Assembly (NCBI GenBank): GCA_947396885.1
Contig: OX377204.1
Span: 4,526,001 to 4,590,000, forward strand
DNA: 64,000 bases
Source: Heligmosomoides polygyrus polygyrus
Taxonomy: Eukaryota; Nematoda; Chromadorea; Rhabditida; Heligmosomidae
Reading direction: 5' to 3'
The position numbers and the translations under genes are program-made. Below the pieces are notes generated by a model, which made no database searches, was not told the origin of the DNA, and worked only from the letters and a program-made list of their open reading frames with translations. Shown here piece by piece: positions 10,880 to 22,645 of the stretch (within the stretch, counting starts at the first letter, position 1; each line of letters begins with the position of its first letter).

Positions 10880-11775
10880 AAAAAAGCTTTACATGCACTC
10901 TTAGAAATGATTGGCGTGCACAAAAGTAATATTACCACGTTCGGTTTAAGAAAGTCACATATGATAATACATGTTAAAGAATGCCTGGGCTGCAATGTCT
11001 TCAGATGGCCCGGTAAATACTTCTCGCAACTTCGAGGACTTGTTATGGGACAACGTTTAGCACCGGCTGTAACAGTTTGCTTTGTGAACAGAATTGAACG
11101 GCCGGTAATGAAACAGCTATCCCTAATACATTGTCGATATATTGAGTGTTGTGCTGAGTTGTAACAACAACTCAGTCCAAAATGGCTGAGACCTTCAACA
11201 TTCTCAACACAGTCACGGTACATGAAGTTTATTCCATGTGAATGCTGGTGGTTACCTTTTTTAGGCACACAGATTAAGGTGACGAACGGTCAGTATAGTG
11301 TGAAGTGGTACCGCAAGCCCAGCTCCAAGAATATCATCATCCACGCAAGGTCGATCCATGGTTCAGCTGTGAAGCGAGCTGAGTCCCGCAACATGTTCAG
11401 AACAGCAATGAGAATGTGAGCGGGTGATGAAAAGCACGGAGAATATCCCATGTTAGCCTATAGAATAGCTAACCTCAATGGGTACGAAGTGCGACGAAGC
11501 TGTGTGCAGCATGGGCGCAACTTTAACACGATTAGCCACAAAGTTTGTCTCTCACTACCTTTCATTTTGGATAAAGTAACTGCTGCTGTTTGTCAATGCC
11601 TGTTGCGAGTGGGCTTGGATACCGATGTTGTACTGGTAAATATTTCGGAGGCAACATTAAAGTCTGCTTGTTCGCAATCGGTTATGTGATCGCGTATGTA
11701 TGATGCAGGACTGCCTGATTTGTCCGCATGGAAGGGCAGGAGACCGGTGTCATTTACCAGCTAGAGTACATTCCG
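10880..11775 (+). pseudogene. Penelope-like element: reverse transcriptase C-terminus and start of GIY-YIG region
   Basis: Frame-shifted but readable. Reverse-transcriptase landmarks are GLVMGQRLAPAVTVCFVNRI, then HCRYIE in place of the YxDD box, WLPFLGTQIKVTNGQYSVKW, and YRKPSSKNIIIHARS with RNMFRTA. A linker LPFILDKVTAAVCQCLLRVG follows, then a cysteine-bearing segment CDRVCMMQDCLICPHG, which in Penelope-like elements opens the GIY-YIG endonuclease part. The GIY-YIG core itself is missing and the copy stops near 11775. Stops and frame changes show it is dead. Confidence 0.75.
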
Positions 11776-11864
11776 TGATCGACTGTCGTTGAATCTCGGC
11801 TTGACGTTGATACCAATAGGACTGTTCGAGTTGTGGAGCCAAGATTGTTAGCCACACTTTATTC

Positions 11865-11900
11865 GGCTGACGTTTCGGCGTAACCGCCTTCTTCAGAGCC
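11865..11900 (-). ncRNA. hammerhead-ribozyme-like motif (Penelope-associated), copy A
   Basis: On the minus strand the order is stem I GGCT, core CTGAAGA, stem II GGCG-GTTA-CGCC, core GAAA, then CGTC followed by AGCC, which pairs perfectly with GGCT. ACGT leaves a two-bp stem III that is self-complementary, fitting a dimer form. Cleavage would be expected after GTC. Hammerheads are known in Penelope-like elements. Orientation is opposite to the adjacent Penelope fragment. Confidence 0.65.
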
Positions 11901-11987
11901 TGGAAAAGTCAAGCAAGAACTATTTCAAGTCACAGGAGTTTCCGGAAATAATAGGAAAAGGAGACGAAAGGGGAGTGAGACAGCCCA

Positions 11988-12373
11988 ACTAACCTTATGG
12001 AAGCAGCCAAGAGGCTGATGCCTCACCGTCGAATGGAGGCAGTTTGGCTGAATGGAACTACCACCTGAGGTCAACCCCTCAGCGATCCACTGGCTGTCGC
12101 CCTCCGGCATCTCGTATATCGTTGTCCAATGGGTACACTTCCGACAGCCTGCCTAAGTAACGTCGTCCGCCTGCCGCAGACCCAGAGAACAAGAGCGCAC
12201 CAAAATTCCTTCCTTGGTGCCCTTCGTCACGGATGCTCTTAGTGCTCAAGTACGGGCATGTATACGCAAGGCTGACTTAGGAGGGGGGGGGGGGGTGGTA
12301 GTCTCATTCACCCAAACAGCCTACATCCGAGGGTGACGCACCAGCCTTTTGGCTGCTTCCATAAGGTTAGCAT
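11988..12373. mobile_element. MITE with about 68-bp terminal inverted repeats
   Basis: The left arm CTAACCTTATGGAAGCAGCC is repeated in inverse at the right end (GGCTGCTTCCATAAGGTTAG), and similarity continues through GGCTGATGCCTCACC and CAGTTTGGCTGAATG. A G13 run lies near the right arm (12283-12295). No coding capacity is seen. Confidence 0.6.
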
Positions 12374-12379
12374 TGGTCG

Positions 12380-13240
12380 CAATAAAGAAATTTGTACCAA
12401 TCCTAGCAGGCAAAGAAGATTAAGAGGTAGATGTAAATGAGATTTAGAGATAACGACATTTAAGGAGCTTGTTACCTGGTCTACTGACGGAGTATGTTGT
12501 TCCTCCTCATATCTGCTATACATCATCTTGGCAAAAAGCTCATTCATATTTGCAGGTGTTTATAGCCAGAGTCTGCACGTCATGGAAATAAGAGGCTTAC
12601 AGTATAATTCAAAAAAAGATTGAAGCCGCTTTGGCCCTTTGTTAGTAATGTGATATCGCTTTCGTGGTACGCTTAGAATGTTATGCCTTGACGGAATGCA
12701 AATGTTCAGCATAGCTAACGACATCTGTTTTTCTTGAAGCGTATATAACGAGACATGCTGCAAAAAGCTGTAAGCAGCATTAGACTTGCTAGAGACCTGT
12801 TATTCTATCATGTACTTAAGATTCCTGGTCAAAAGCTTTCCTCCATTACAATATTCAATAACTTTCCTCTATTACGATCACCGCAGACTCCATACCGCTA
12901 GCCTGCCTTACCTTACCTGTCGGTTCCACGTGGGAGGTTGGTGTACCCGTGTTCCGAAGCTCCGACAGATTCCATTGATCAAGAAATACGGCATCACAGC
13001 CAAATGATGAGGTATTTGCAGGTTAGGATTGCAAGCTGGGTAGGTAACAATACTGAAGACAGTTCCTCCTTAAATTTCCTAGGCACACTATTATTTTTTT
13101 TTAACCTGCACCCAATGACTTAGGAACGATTTACGCTATTTATTGTTGCCTTTTCAGTATACTTACTGCTTCTTCTTATGTTTCTTGTAGAGCAAACTTT
13201 CGTTGAGTGTATGAAATAAACAAATAAATAAATAAATATT
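12380..13240. other. no gene recognised
   Basis: Only short unsupported ORFs. An (AAAT)n tail at 13213-13238 looks like the 3' end of a plus-strand LINE. Confidence 0.35.
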
Positions 13241-13244
13241 ACAG

Positions 13245-13612
13245 ATTGGTCTCGGAGTCGCGATCGGAGTGGTACAATCCTTTCTCGGGACCAATAGAGC
13301 TGCAGCGATGTACGCCCGGGTGAGTGAGCCTGTATGCACGAATCACACAATAAGACCTTATTTCATAGAACTGCAGAGTGAGATTAAATCTTTTCTAAAG
13401 ACTGACGAACAAATACCGCCAAAACTTTGCCTCTAATAGAAATGCTCACTTTAAGCAACACGACATGGAGCTACGACAGAAACCTGCTGGCAACACGCCG
13501 TGAAATTGACGACCGTCTCCGGGACCTCGCTAGGGAAGTCGAGAGCGAACAATCGCAGGCGCTACACAGACTCGAAGAGTTCTCGAGACTGTATCGTGAG
13601 CAGCGGTTGTAA
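13245..13612 (+). CDS. candidate host exons, product unknown
   Basis: A 75-nt exon (13245-13319) has a good acceptor (TATTACAG) and donor (CGG|GTGAGT) and reads IGLGVAIGVVQSFLGTNRAA, a glycine-rich membrane-helix-like stretch. A 57-nt intron leads to acceptor CTGCAG at 13376, and the frame continues SEIKSFLKTDEQIPPKLCL to a stop at 13434-13436. Directly downstream a second frame, open to a stop at about 13610, reads TTWSYDRNLLATRREIDDRL and ends FSRLYREQRL, a charged coiled-coil-like C-terminus. The two parts are in different frames, so there is an indel, an alternative exon, or two gene ends. I do not recognise the family. Confidence 0.35.
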
Positions 13613-13619
13613 ACCTTCC

Positions 13620-14335
13620 AGCAGAGACTAGTACACAGCCCTTCTTCTGAGGATTAGTATGCAATATTTATACGGGTCATTGTACATAGATGCCAAATTT
13701 GAGTTCCAAGTGACTTGCATATTTTGCTAAATACTTCCATTGCCAATGAAGCTTTACCTGTTTTCAAGGAACAGCTGTAGATGTGAACGATGCCTGACGT
13801 GACCACGGAATTGTTTCAACTCATCCTGCCATACTATGAAACATGAGCTACATATGAATTAGAAGGGTTTTCGAATAGTACCATGTAGCTGTGTATAATT
13901 TGTAACTGCCACAATTAAGGAGACAAGGGTCGGAGAAGGTTACAGTACTCATGCCCAGGCCGTCGTTACAAAGAACGGATGACATGTTGAATCATACTTC
14001 CTACAGCAAGAGTTGACCTTTCTTATTGTGTAGTTACCGTTCTTTTTCGGTTCATTCTTACAAGGTAATTTCTTGTAACAATAATTTTAGGCATCCGAAG
14101 ATGAATGGACAAAAGACCCGCACTTAAGTGGTAGAAGGTTTCAAGTCCAAGTGCATTCGAGTTTGTCTCAACATTCAATTCCCTTGTAAACAGAGCTGGT
14201 TCTATGTATTTCAAACCTACTAAAAACCCACCTCTCACTGACAGTGCTGCTTCCTGTACAGAAGTTTTCGCTCTACCTGACTACGTAATGTATGCCTCAA
14301 CGTTGTTTTATATTTCTCTTCTTGACGGGTTTATT
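13620..14335. other. no gene recognised
   Basis: No exon-like frame with splice signals and no recognised repeat. Confidence 0.35.
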
Positions 14336-14340
14336 GAAGT

Positions 14341-15410
14341 ATGTCGAAGGAGCAATTCCGAACGAAATTTTACTTCAAATTGGGACAATCTGCACCCAAG
14401 ACAGCTCGACAAATCAGTCAAGTGTGGGGCCTAATAGTGTTGGAGAAAGCACTGTACGCCAGTAGTTCAGTGAATTTCGGACCGGAGACCTTAACCTCGA
14501 AGATGACCCTACAACGATCGACCTAGAGCAATACTGGACGACGAGTTGAAGGAATTGGTGGAAGCTGAACCATCCCAAACAGTGAGCGGGATCGCGGAAG
14601 AGCTAGACATCAGTGAAAGTGCTGTTGCGGACGCCTTGGAATGGTGAAAAAGTCTGAAAGTGGGTGGCCCACGAGTTGAGTGAACGGAAAAAATTCTCAC
14701 GAGATTGTCCGAGATTTGTTCTTCCCTAGCATTACGCAACAAAACAGACCCGTTTTGAATCGAATCATCACTTGTGATAAAAAGTGGATTCCGTATGATA
14801 ACAGGAAACAATCCGGACAGTGGTTGGACGCCGATGAACCCCCTAGGAATTTTCCAAAGGCGAACCTCCACCAAAAAAGGCAATGGTCACTGTGTAGTGG
14901 TCAGCGGCTGGTGTGATCCATTACAACCTTTGGCACCAGGCCAAACGATGACGAGTCGAGCAGAGTCGTACTGGAAGACGTCGACGAAATGCACCGAAAA
15001 CTGCGTCAACTTCAGCCAGCATTGGTCAACTGAAGAGGTCCGATTCTTTTCCACGATAACGCCGCCCACATGTAACACAAATCGCGGTTCGAAAATTAAA
15101 CGAATTAAGGGTTGCAGTTCTGCCTCCCCGCCATATTCTCCAGACCTCTCACCAACCGATTACCACCTTTTCAAACACTTTCAGAACTTTCTTACCGGTA
15201 AAGCCTTCACCAATCAGGACCAAGCCAAAACAGCTTTTGTCGAATCTCGATCACCTAATTTTTTCGCTAATGAAATAAGTCGACGGGTGGCGCATTGACA
15301 AAAGTGTGCTGGGTCGAGCATGTTTATTCTGACTATATCCGATACGATTTTAGCAAGTTAAGGTGGTTCAAAGTGAAACATTCAAAACGCTGAAAACTTT
15401 CCGGACAACC
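14341..15410 (+). pseudogene. mariner transposase relic with 3' inverted-repeat end
   Basis: Starts MSKEQFRTKFYFKLGQSAPK, the mariner N-terminal helix, followed by the HTH segment EAEPSQTVSGIAEELDIS-like in a shifted frame. Catalytic landmarks are RIITCDKKWIPYDN (first Asp) and SPDLSPTDYHLFKHF (third Asp); the second Asp segment near 15055 is damaged. The C-terminal end is SPNFFANEISRRVAH. Several frameshifts break it. The 3' end reads AACTTTCCGGACAACC followed by TA (15411-15412). I could not find the matching 5' repeat. Confidence 0.8.
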
Positions 15411-15411
15411 T

Positions 15412-15463
15412 AGTACAGTTTATTCAAGGAAAGCTTATAAGCTTTCCTAGAATAAACTGTACT
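15412..15463. repeat. short-loop palindrome at the mariner 3' edge
   Basis: 25-nt arms beginning AGTACAGTTTATTC differ at one base and are separated by 2 nt, giving a near-perfect hairpin. It begins at the TA where the mariner ends. Confidence 0.85.
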
Positions 15464-15599
15464 GAGTAATTAGATGCACTGAAATGTGTTGACTCTTCTC
15501 TGAGGAATTAGTGCAAGTAGTAAATTGTATAAAGATCGTCAACATTAAGGGATAAATTTCTGAAACATGACGGCAATCATTCTTTTTAGAAATGAGCCA

Positions 15600-16380
15600 C
15601 GCATTCTATTATACTTCATCGATGTTGCAAGTCGATGGCCCCAGTGCAGCGGCTGTGGCGTGGGACATCAACCTGCCTCATGGGGCACCCGAAGCTGCCA
15701 AGGCGAAGTACCCCGGGGAGGTGTATGGTCCCATGCCCTTAAGCGTCACTTCTGAATTGAGGATTCCCTGGGACCGTCCCTTCACCTCCCACCGAATTGA
15801 GACCCCTCAGCTCTGGACTACACCCCGCATGTAACCGTGGGGGGACACTACCAGATGATAGATTCGTTGCTTTGCATTGAACACCACTGCCCACGCGGTG
15901 TCCATGTGGAGGGCCACGCGCAGGCCTCTGCCATGAGTGCTCTGCCTCTCCACACGGACCCCGCGTGGGGCTTAACAGGCAGAGCCAACAACCCAGAACA
16001 TACGACAACAACACCAGCAATACCAGACAACAACGCCGTAAGAACGGGCTCGCCGCATTCCCCCGAGTTGCACTCCGAATACCAACGCATATTTATCGCA
16101 CATCATCATGCCGACACAGTAGAGTAGATAGATATAGGAGCCGATGACGCAATGATGAAATCAGAGTATAGCCTGCAGAGTGGAGTGGAGAAGAGAGGGT
16201 GGAGACGCAGATGGGCCGGGCGGTTCACTGTATTGAATACTCGCGCCTCAGCCCTGGCGACCCTTCTTGGAAAGGTCGCCCTCTATCCGGTCGGCAGTCG
16301 ATGCGATGAGTATGGACGACGACGTGGCCAGACCTCGCGGGCTGGCACCGGTTGAACTGAGTGGAAGCTAGCGGAAAGTG
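15600..16380. other. GC-rich block, possible old repeat
   Basis: Short overlapping ORFs on both strands without a recognisable product. It contains ACCCCGCGTGGGGCTTAACA and an ACAACAACACCAGCAATACC block, resembling parts of 3250-3500. A degraded element is possible, with no defined ends. Confidence 0.3.
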
Positions 16381-16518
16381 CGACGCCGAATCAGCGCCCC
16401 CCGCTCGCTGTCGGTGCAGACGAAGACTGAAGAGCCGACTCTGAGCGCCGAGCCGGTTATGCCCGCTCGAGTGCGTGCTTTCCGCCCGCGGATCGATACT
16501 GGCGGAAGCGGGGGCAGT

Positions 16519-16770
16519 ATACCTTTGTCCTTTTCGAATTTCGAATAGTCGAATTTCGAATGGGTTCCTATTCGAAAAAAGTCCAATATTCGAATTATTC
16601 GATTATTCGAATGTTCGAGAAAGTCCAATATTCGAATTATTCGTTTATTCGAATATTCGAAAGTGGCCAATATTCGTTAAATGTTCTGTTCTGTTCTGTT
16701 TATTCGAATATTCGAAGGCTTCGAATATCGAATATTCGAATAGTCGAATACTCGAATATTCTTTATCAAT
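16519..16770 (+). repeat. TTCGAA-rich array with TATACCTTTGTCCTT flank
   Basis: The palindromic word TTCGAA or ATTCGAAT recurs roughly every 8-20 nt. The left edge is TATACCTTTGTCCTT, which also borders the array at 19590-19829 in inverse orientation, so both belong to one dispersed family. Translated ORFs here are artefacts of the array. Confidence 0.75.
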
Positions 16771-16779
16771 CTCTTAACA

Positions 16780-19485
16780 AGTTAGTGGCACTCTTCTTCG
16801 AAAACCAGGTGAGTCTGACCTTATGATAAAAAACGATGTTTGAGTTTTGCGCGTCGCTCAAAGTGCGCCGAATTGTGTGTACGTTATCTGACAGGAGAAA
16901 TCAATGAACTTCCCGTGGAGATTTCCAAAATGACCTACTGCTTGTTATAAGGGTGTGTCTAAGAAGCACCGTAGTGGTCTTCAAATGTCCTGCGGGCATC
17001 TGGGTAGGTCAAAAATTACAAAAAAACTGTAGCACTTCAGTGCTGGCAGATAAGGCGAAAGTGACGCCTTAAATGGCCTTGAAATACTCAGAAATTAACA
17101 TGCTGATGCTATAGAGCTTTAATAATAGTTAGATGTTAGAAATCTGACAATTAGGTCAAATGAATGTCACTGCAGTCGGGGCGTGGATAGCCGGGAGAGG
17201 TCCAAGTTCGAATATAGGAGAGTTGTTTACGGATTGCTGTGCGTTTTGGTAAATGTAGAACATATTCTCATTTTAACCATATTTACGAACATGATCGAAA
17301 CGTGTTGCTTCAGTCTATCTCTGGGATGTGCTGATCAGTCTTCGGGTTCCTATAGAGAACGTTTCTCTTGTAAATTTTACTAATTTTAGCATCTCTTATA
17401 AAATGCATCATTTTTGACCCACTCCGTAGTATTGTACTCCCTAGTATTCGTAGCATTTGCATATAACACCAAATACAGTACTAACAACTAAATTGATTAG
17501 TCACCTTCTTCACTGGCGAGCCTCGGGGTGACTAATTATAAACATGTTTTGTATGAAGGCAGAGGCGAAACAAGACATGTTTAGTGTTGTTGTTGCCATT
17601 GTTTTAGTTATTACTTGTTTTAGTTGTTGCTTGTTTTCCACTTGTGTTTGTTATAGTACAGAGTGATTTAGAGTTCATGTATACCCCAGGTTATTTCTAA
17701 TTCTACTTCGTTGTTTAGACATTGAATTTAAAACTGTTTGAGTATTAAAATTTACATATATGATTAACTTATTCTATTGGTCTTCCTCGGCCACACTCCC
17801 GCACTGACAGGAGGGGGGGGGGCTTTGCAAACGCAGGTACTTGTATTAATCCTCATGACTTCGTAAGTAGATGATAAAATTTCGTACAAATGTTGTCCTG
17901 AGGGTTGACTGAGGTTCTGATCACGACGCTGGCAAACGCGTTCGGTGTTACCGTTGACAACCATAGGCGACGGTGAGTATGTGCGAGAAAAGGTGCAGAA
18001 TAACGGCCGCGTTGTACTATTGTGACTCCAAAAGTGGAGTGGAGGTCGATTTTTTTCGCCCTAACATCGCCTGTACTGTTATTTTGGATGCTGAGCACGA
18101 ATATGGTATCCAATTTCGACAATTTGGCCGCTTACGATATTTCATAGTGTGTGTTCGTGAGTAAGGATGGGGTTGTCATGACCACTGATTTCGTCCTTTC
18201 CTCGTCTTAGGAAATTATTCAGGCTGCTGCAACGAATCTGTCATTTCTTTTTCTAAATTATCCAATTTCGTGCACTACTTTCCATCTCAAAGTCGAAGAC
18301 TGGAAAGCAAGTCTGATCACATATGTAGGTGAAGAAAGCGATTCTATGTACTCAAACTGATAAACTTGATCACTCATGAAAATGTGGAATAACGCGATCA
18401 CGCCAAAACGTTTACTAGATTTGCGATCAGCACCTCAATTAGCCCTCTAGACGACGTTTGGACGAAACCAGCTTTCGATCTCCGGAGTTGTGGGAGTACA
18501 AGTCCCTAAACCTTCGATTAGCAGAGAGTGGTGGGGAGGCGATGGGCAGCAGGGGTGTGCGTTAAATTTTTTCGGTAAATTTTTAACGACCACTTTTTAA
18601 CGAAAAATTTTCGCGTTAAAAAGGTAAGTTCGGTAAATTCGTTAAATGAAATGTCCCTTAGCTGTATTCAGTTTTAAACCACTAAGGTGCCTCTCGGACA
18701 ATCCCCCACAGCGCTCAATAGGTCACTTATAAGATTCCCACGGGAAGTTCATTTACCTCCCTTGTGAGTTGACGCGAAGTAAGCGCTGCAAGCGCGGCCC
18801 TCCGCTGCGCACCTGCTTCCTTGTAAACGGCCGTCGAGCGTGCTGTGGCCATTCACGTGAATCGCAAGTGATTAGGGTTATGCCTGTACACAGATATTTT
18901 TACCTTCAGTATACTACGGGAGAATCTTCGTTTTGTATTTCTACCCCAGTTACAGCAAGGGAACGATTAGAGCCGAAGGGGCTGCGGTAGGGAGGTAAAA
19001 CTTTCAGGGGCCTAGAAAGCTCCTGCTTTCTGCCAGTAAAGACGTTGAAAAAGAGAGGAAGAGCAATGGCTATGGAGTACAAGAGCCAGTCATACTCCGT
19101 TTCCTATGAAAGTGAGCCATCCCCATTTTCGCTCTAACACTGTCCAAGTCGTAGTGTCTTGTCAGATTAGATTCCAACGCGGGTCCGTTTGTCTTCAACG
19201 GAGCTAGAACACAAACTGAATGCCATTCATGAGACTCCAGTGCGCCCTTTCTGCACCAGATCGCCTTTGTGTCATTTCTCCGCCCATGATAATCATTCTT
19301 TTACCACCTGGAAGCTTCGCTAGCTTCGCTTCGCTAACATAAGGAAAGATAGCAACCTATAGAGAAAGACCTATAACAATCTAGCTCTGCCTTCCCAAGG
19401 TGTTTCTCTCTTCTCGGTGCACGAATTCTTAGGGAAGCAAAGCGTGCTTCATTGCCATTAAACCGCTGTTATTGTCCTTTGGTCT
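16780..19485. other. no gene recognised
   Basis: Long stretch without supported exons. It holds a G10 run (17813-17822), a small TTAGTCACC/GGTGACTAA hairpin at about 17497-17541, and a GTTAAATTCGTTAA-type AT-rich repeat at 18555-18650 that resembles 32960-33030 and 51530-51630. Confidence 0.35.
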
Positions 19486-19489
19486 CGTA

Positions 19490-19522
19490 AAGGAAATGGA
19501 TGGAGCAGCCATCCATTTCCTT
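19490..19522. repeat. perfect 14-bp hairpin
   Basis: AAGGAAATGGATGG is followed after AGCAG by its exact inverse. Confidence 0.85.
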
Positions 19523-19589
19523 CACAGTGGGTAATAAAAAAATAATTAAATGTCAACCACTGGGTGACGACAGTAAATAGTAGTGTTCA

Positions 19590-19829
19590 TTTGATTATTC
19601 GAATATTCGACTATTCGAAATTCGATTATTCGAAATTCGAAATTTTGAAAATCGAATATTATTCGATCATTCGAAATTCGAAATTTTGAAAATCGAATAT
19701 TATTCGATCATTCGAAATTCGAAATTTTGAAAATCGAATATTATACGATCATTCGAAATTCGAAAGTTTGAAAATCGAATATTATTCGATCATTCGAAAT
19801 TCGAAATTTTTTCCCAAGGACAAAGGTAT
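19590..19829 (-). repeat. TTCGAA array with 41-bp tandem unit
   Basis: About four and a half copies of a 41-bp unit; the marker GAAAATCGAA falls at 19647, 19688, 19729 and 19770. The right edge AAGGACAAAGGTATA is the inverse of the left edge of the array at 16519. Confidence 0.85.
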
Positions 19830-20640
19830 AGGGGGCAGGCCGCGCGATGCGCGCCTCATCGGAGCGCACTGCGAGCCTGGACGCCCCGCGGAGGACCGAG
19901 GGGCTGCAAAGGTCGCGAGACGCGACAATCGAAGTGTCGTGGAGCCTATTTGTCCGTATAGTGTACGCAACAGCCGAAGCCTTCACCGATTGTGCTAACA
20001 AGCCCCTATTGTTAACAACACGCATGAATAGTCACGTCCATTATCAACTAAAAATTGAAAAACGAAATTTGTCGTGGAGCTGGTGTTTTAATGCAGAGTT
20101 GCAAAATATGGAATATGTGTCCAGTTGGACTGCAAGCTCCTCAATGCTACAGATGAAGAATAAATATTTCATATTCAGCTTACTTCCATTTCACCTCCAA
20201 GCTGTAATTTATTCACTCTAAATTCGAACACCACTTTGATTTTCTCGACGTTTTACGAGGAGACCAGGCACAATGCAAATCATAATTTATACAAGTTACT
20301 GTGCGAGTTGCTCTTCGTGAGGAATTTACTGTGTAGTCGTTGTATGTTTGCCGGTACGGAATCCGTACGATCCTCCAAATACATCGTCTCAATCTGCGGC
20401 ATCCTTATGGAGTCTTCCGAGCCTCGTTCACTTGACTGCTGTTGTTGGACGCCGGCCTGGAAACCTTATACTAGATGTGTGGTGCGAATCGCATAGAAAC
20501 TCTCTAACCATCTACGGTTTCTTGATTGTAAGGAGAATTTAGTCATTACCGTAACTGCGGGACTACTCTGAGTTTGCCTCCTAGAATTATATAGTTTTGC
20601 CTTATTTCTTTAACAAAGCAACAGAATAGTAAGGCAAATA
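19830..20640. other. no gene recognised
   Basis: A GC-rich 100 bp follows the array, then AT-rich sequence. ORFs at 19847-20221 and 20236-20496 are open but show no family signature, and part of the first is array-derived. Confidence 0.35.
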
Positions 20641-20765
20641 TAGAAGCTGTTAGAAGAATGTTTCCTTGCGATCAAAACTCTCGCGCTAGGCGGGACTCGA
20701 ACCCGCATCTTCTGTTTTCTGGGCAGCTATGCTACGCGTTACACCACCAGTGCTGTTTCACCGAA
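20640..20765 (-). repeat. tRNA-derived SINE-like repeat, family 2, copy c
   Basis: The minus strand has head GGTGGTGTAACGCGTAGCAT, a perfect five-bp T stem (GCGGG-TTCGAGT-CCCGC) and the family tail GAGAGTTTTGATCGCAAGG. This is the best preserved T arm of the family. The anticodon region does not fold, so it is not called as a tRNA gene. Confidence 0.65.
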
Positions 20766-20769
20766 TGGC

Positions 20770-21095
20770 ACATCCACGGTATTCTCCTAGAAGCAATCAC
20801 ATATCAGCACTCAACCGTCATATCGGGATGAGCCGAACGCTGACATCAGCATAGAACCTGCTAAGCAGAAGGCCTTCACGAACGAAGCATCCTTCTAACT
20901 GCCTCTATCTTCTATATCAGCGCTCTAGGCTTAAGCAAAAATGTGAAACATAATTTCTACGAAGGCTTATCAATGCTTTAACCCAAAAATTTGCTAATAC
21001 TCCTGATATAACACGCAGTTATCACAGTTATCCTGGTAAAACATAGCGGCCAAATCTATTCATCAGGCAGAGAAAGTGCACTTGAGAATTTTCCC
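20770..21095. other. no gene recognised
   Basis: AT-rich sequence without a supported exon or repeat. Confidence 0.35.
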
Positions 21096-21099
21096 TTAA

Positions 21100-21390
21100 T
21101 TATAACGGTAAAGGGCAATGTTAGTCAACCCCTTTATGAAATGCGCCACGCAATCTATTTCTACTAAATGTCGTGGGTGCAAGTTAAAATTAATCGTGTT
21201 TGACCTACACAATACCCTTCGGTGACCAGCCGATAAAAACGTCGGCGCTTTATCCATTCTAGATTAGTCTGGTACCATTTCTCCGAACTCGGAGAGATGG
21301 AAGGCTTAGTTGCCCTGGACAGAAAATCCAAACCAAGAACCTGGTGTCATACCCCGGGTGAGTCCGCTGCACCGGTTATAGAACTCGTGC
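21100..21390 (-). repeat. family 1 SINE, diverged
   Basis: Inverse motifs ATGCGCCACGCAATCTATTT, GTGACCAGCCGATAAAAACG and GTCTGGTACCATTTCTCCGA; the head near 21370-21390 is degraded. Confidence 0.6.
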
Positions 21391-21394
21391 GGCC

Positions 21395-22155
21395 CTCGAC
21401 ACGAGGCCTCATGTGAGGCATACTCAGAGTTGTGGTCTTACCCATGCGCGCTAGCTCTTACATTACCTGCCACGTTAAGGTTAGGTCCTTTGCTGCCCTG
21501 ACTGGAGCACACCTCATACCAATGCGGGTATTATTTAAGATCTTCTGCGTAGACTGCACCTGCGCTAACTTCCGACATCCCTCCCTTGAACCAGTCAACA
21601 TTCTGCAGTATTTACCACTGCGCTCGGAATACCTTTTCCCACTTTCGAGTTGTATGACAGTGCGCAATAGATATCAGACTCCATAGCAACTCAATACATG
21701 CACACACAATATACAGAGGGAAACACAACATCCTACGAGTTAAGTCTGAGCCCCGCCACCTCACCTATGGGTCAGCCCCAAGCACAACCCGCAGATCCTC
21801 TCTGGCTCCTACCCTGGAGCCTGCGCTCAGGAGAGCATTGGCTCAATCGGTCTCTGCGGTTACATCTGACTGATGCCTCTGCGCCTCCTGCTGTGGTCGT
21901 TCTGGAGTCTTGAACGGCTGGTCGAGTCGATGCCCCGATGCAGTGCAGAATGCGCTAACAATGGAGCACCAGAGCGACGGGCGGACCGACCGCTCGCTGT
22001 GGCGACAACGATACAAACTGCAGGGCACGCGCGTGGAGCGGTTCATACTGCGTCGCGGCGCGTGCGCGCGACCGTATGCCCTCCGCGTCGGGACCTGGGC
22101 GCCTCCCAGCGTGGAAGTCCTTGAAGAGTCGTGATGGAGCGTGGCGAACGTCACG
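21395..22155. other. no gene recognised, GC-rich from 21750
   Basis: Several overlapping 60-120 codon ORFs on both strands at 21840-22215, which is typical of GC-rich non-coding DNA. No motif is recognised. Confidence 0.3.
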
Positions 22156-22159
22156 ATAT

Positions 22160-22218
22160 CTGAAATCAAATGCAGGCGACAGCCGGCACTTCCTTCAGCT
22201 GCGCTCCACGCGCCCACT
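22160..22218 (-). repeat. family 1 SINE head fragment
   Basis: Contains the inverse of the tRNA-like head: TGCAGGCGACAGCCGGCACT, then CTGCGCTCCACGCGCCCA. Confidence 0.55.
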
Positions 22219-22344
22219 TAATAACTCTCCGGCAAAGCTATTCATCCCCGTTTAAATTTTGAACGCTTTGAAATCAAAATAAAAGTCACTTTATAGTGGT
22301 CGTTACATTCTGCCCTATGGATACTCATTTGATATCAACTTGAA

Positions 22345-22645
22345 GGCAGCAGCACAGTCAGAGGAGGTGACAGCTTCCGCGCGTACACCCAATTCCAGCT
22401 TCTTGGTTCGGATTTCTCGCCCAGGCCAACCAAGCGTTTCATCGCTACGATGCTCAGTGGATTGGTATCGGACTCGTCTGGAAAGGACAAAACACTGATC
22501 TGTTCAACGGCGGCTGACACCGCATATCATTCTTTAGGCTAAATACGCATTCCAGTCGACATGCCGTAAAGGTAGAGTATGTGGCGCATCTCGGAAAAGA
22601 TTGTCTAACGCTGTCCTTTACCCTTTATTCAATTCGTTGCTCATT
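22345..22645 (+). repeat. family 1 SINE, full length
   Basis: A-box region CAGCAGCACAGTCAGAGGAG, B box CTTGGTTCGGATTTCTCGCC, body GGACTCGTCTGGAAAGGAC, and 3' tail CTGTCCTTTACCCTTTATTC. Confidence 0.65.

Noticed and set aside
16475..16826. ORFs rich in NSRIS/EYSN repeats
   Set aside because: Translation of the TTCGAA array; no protein signal.
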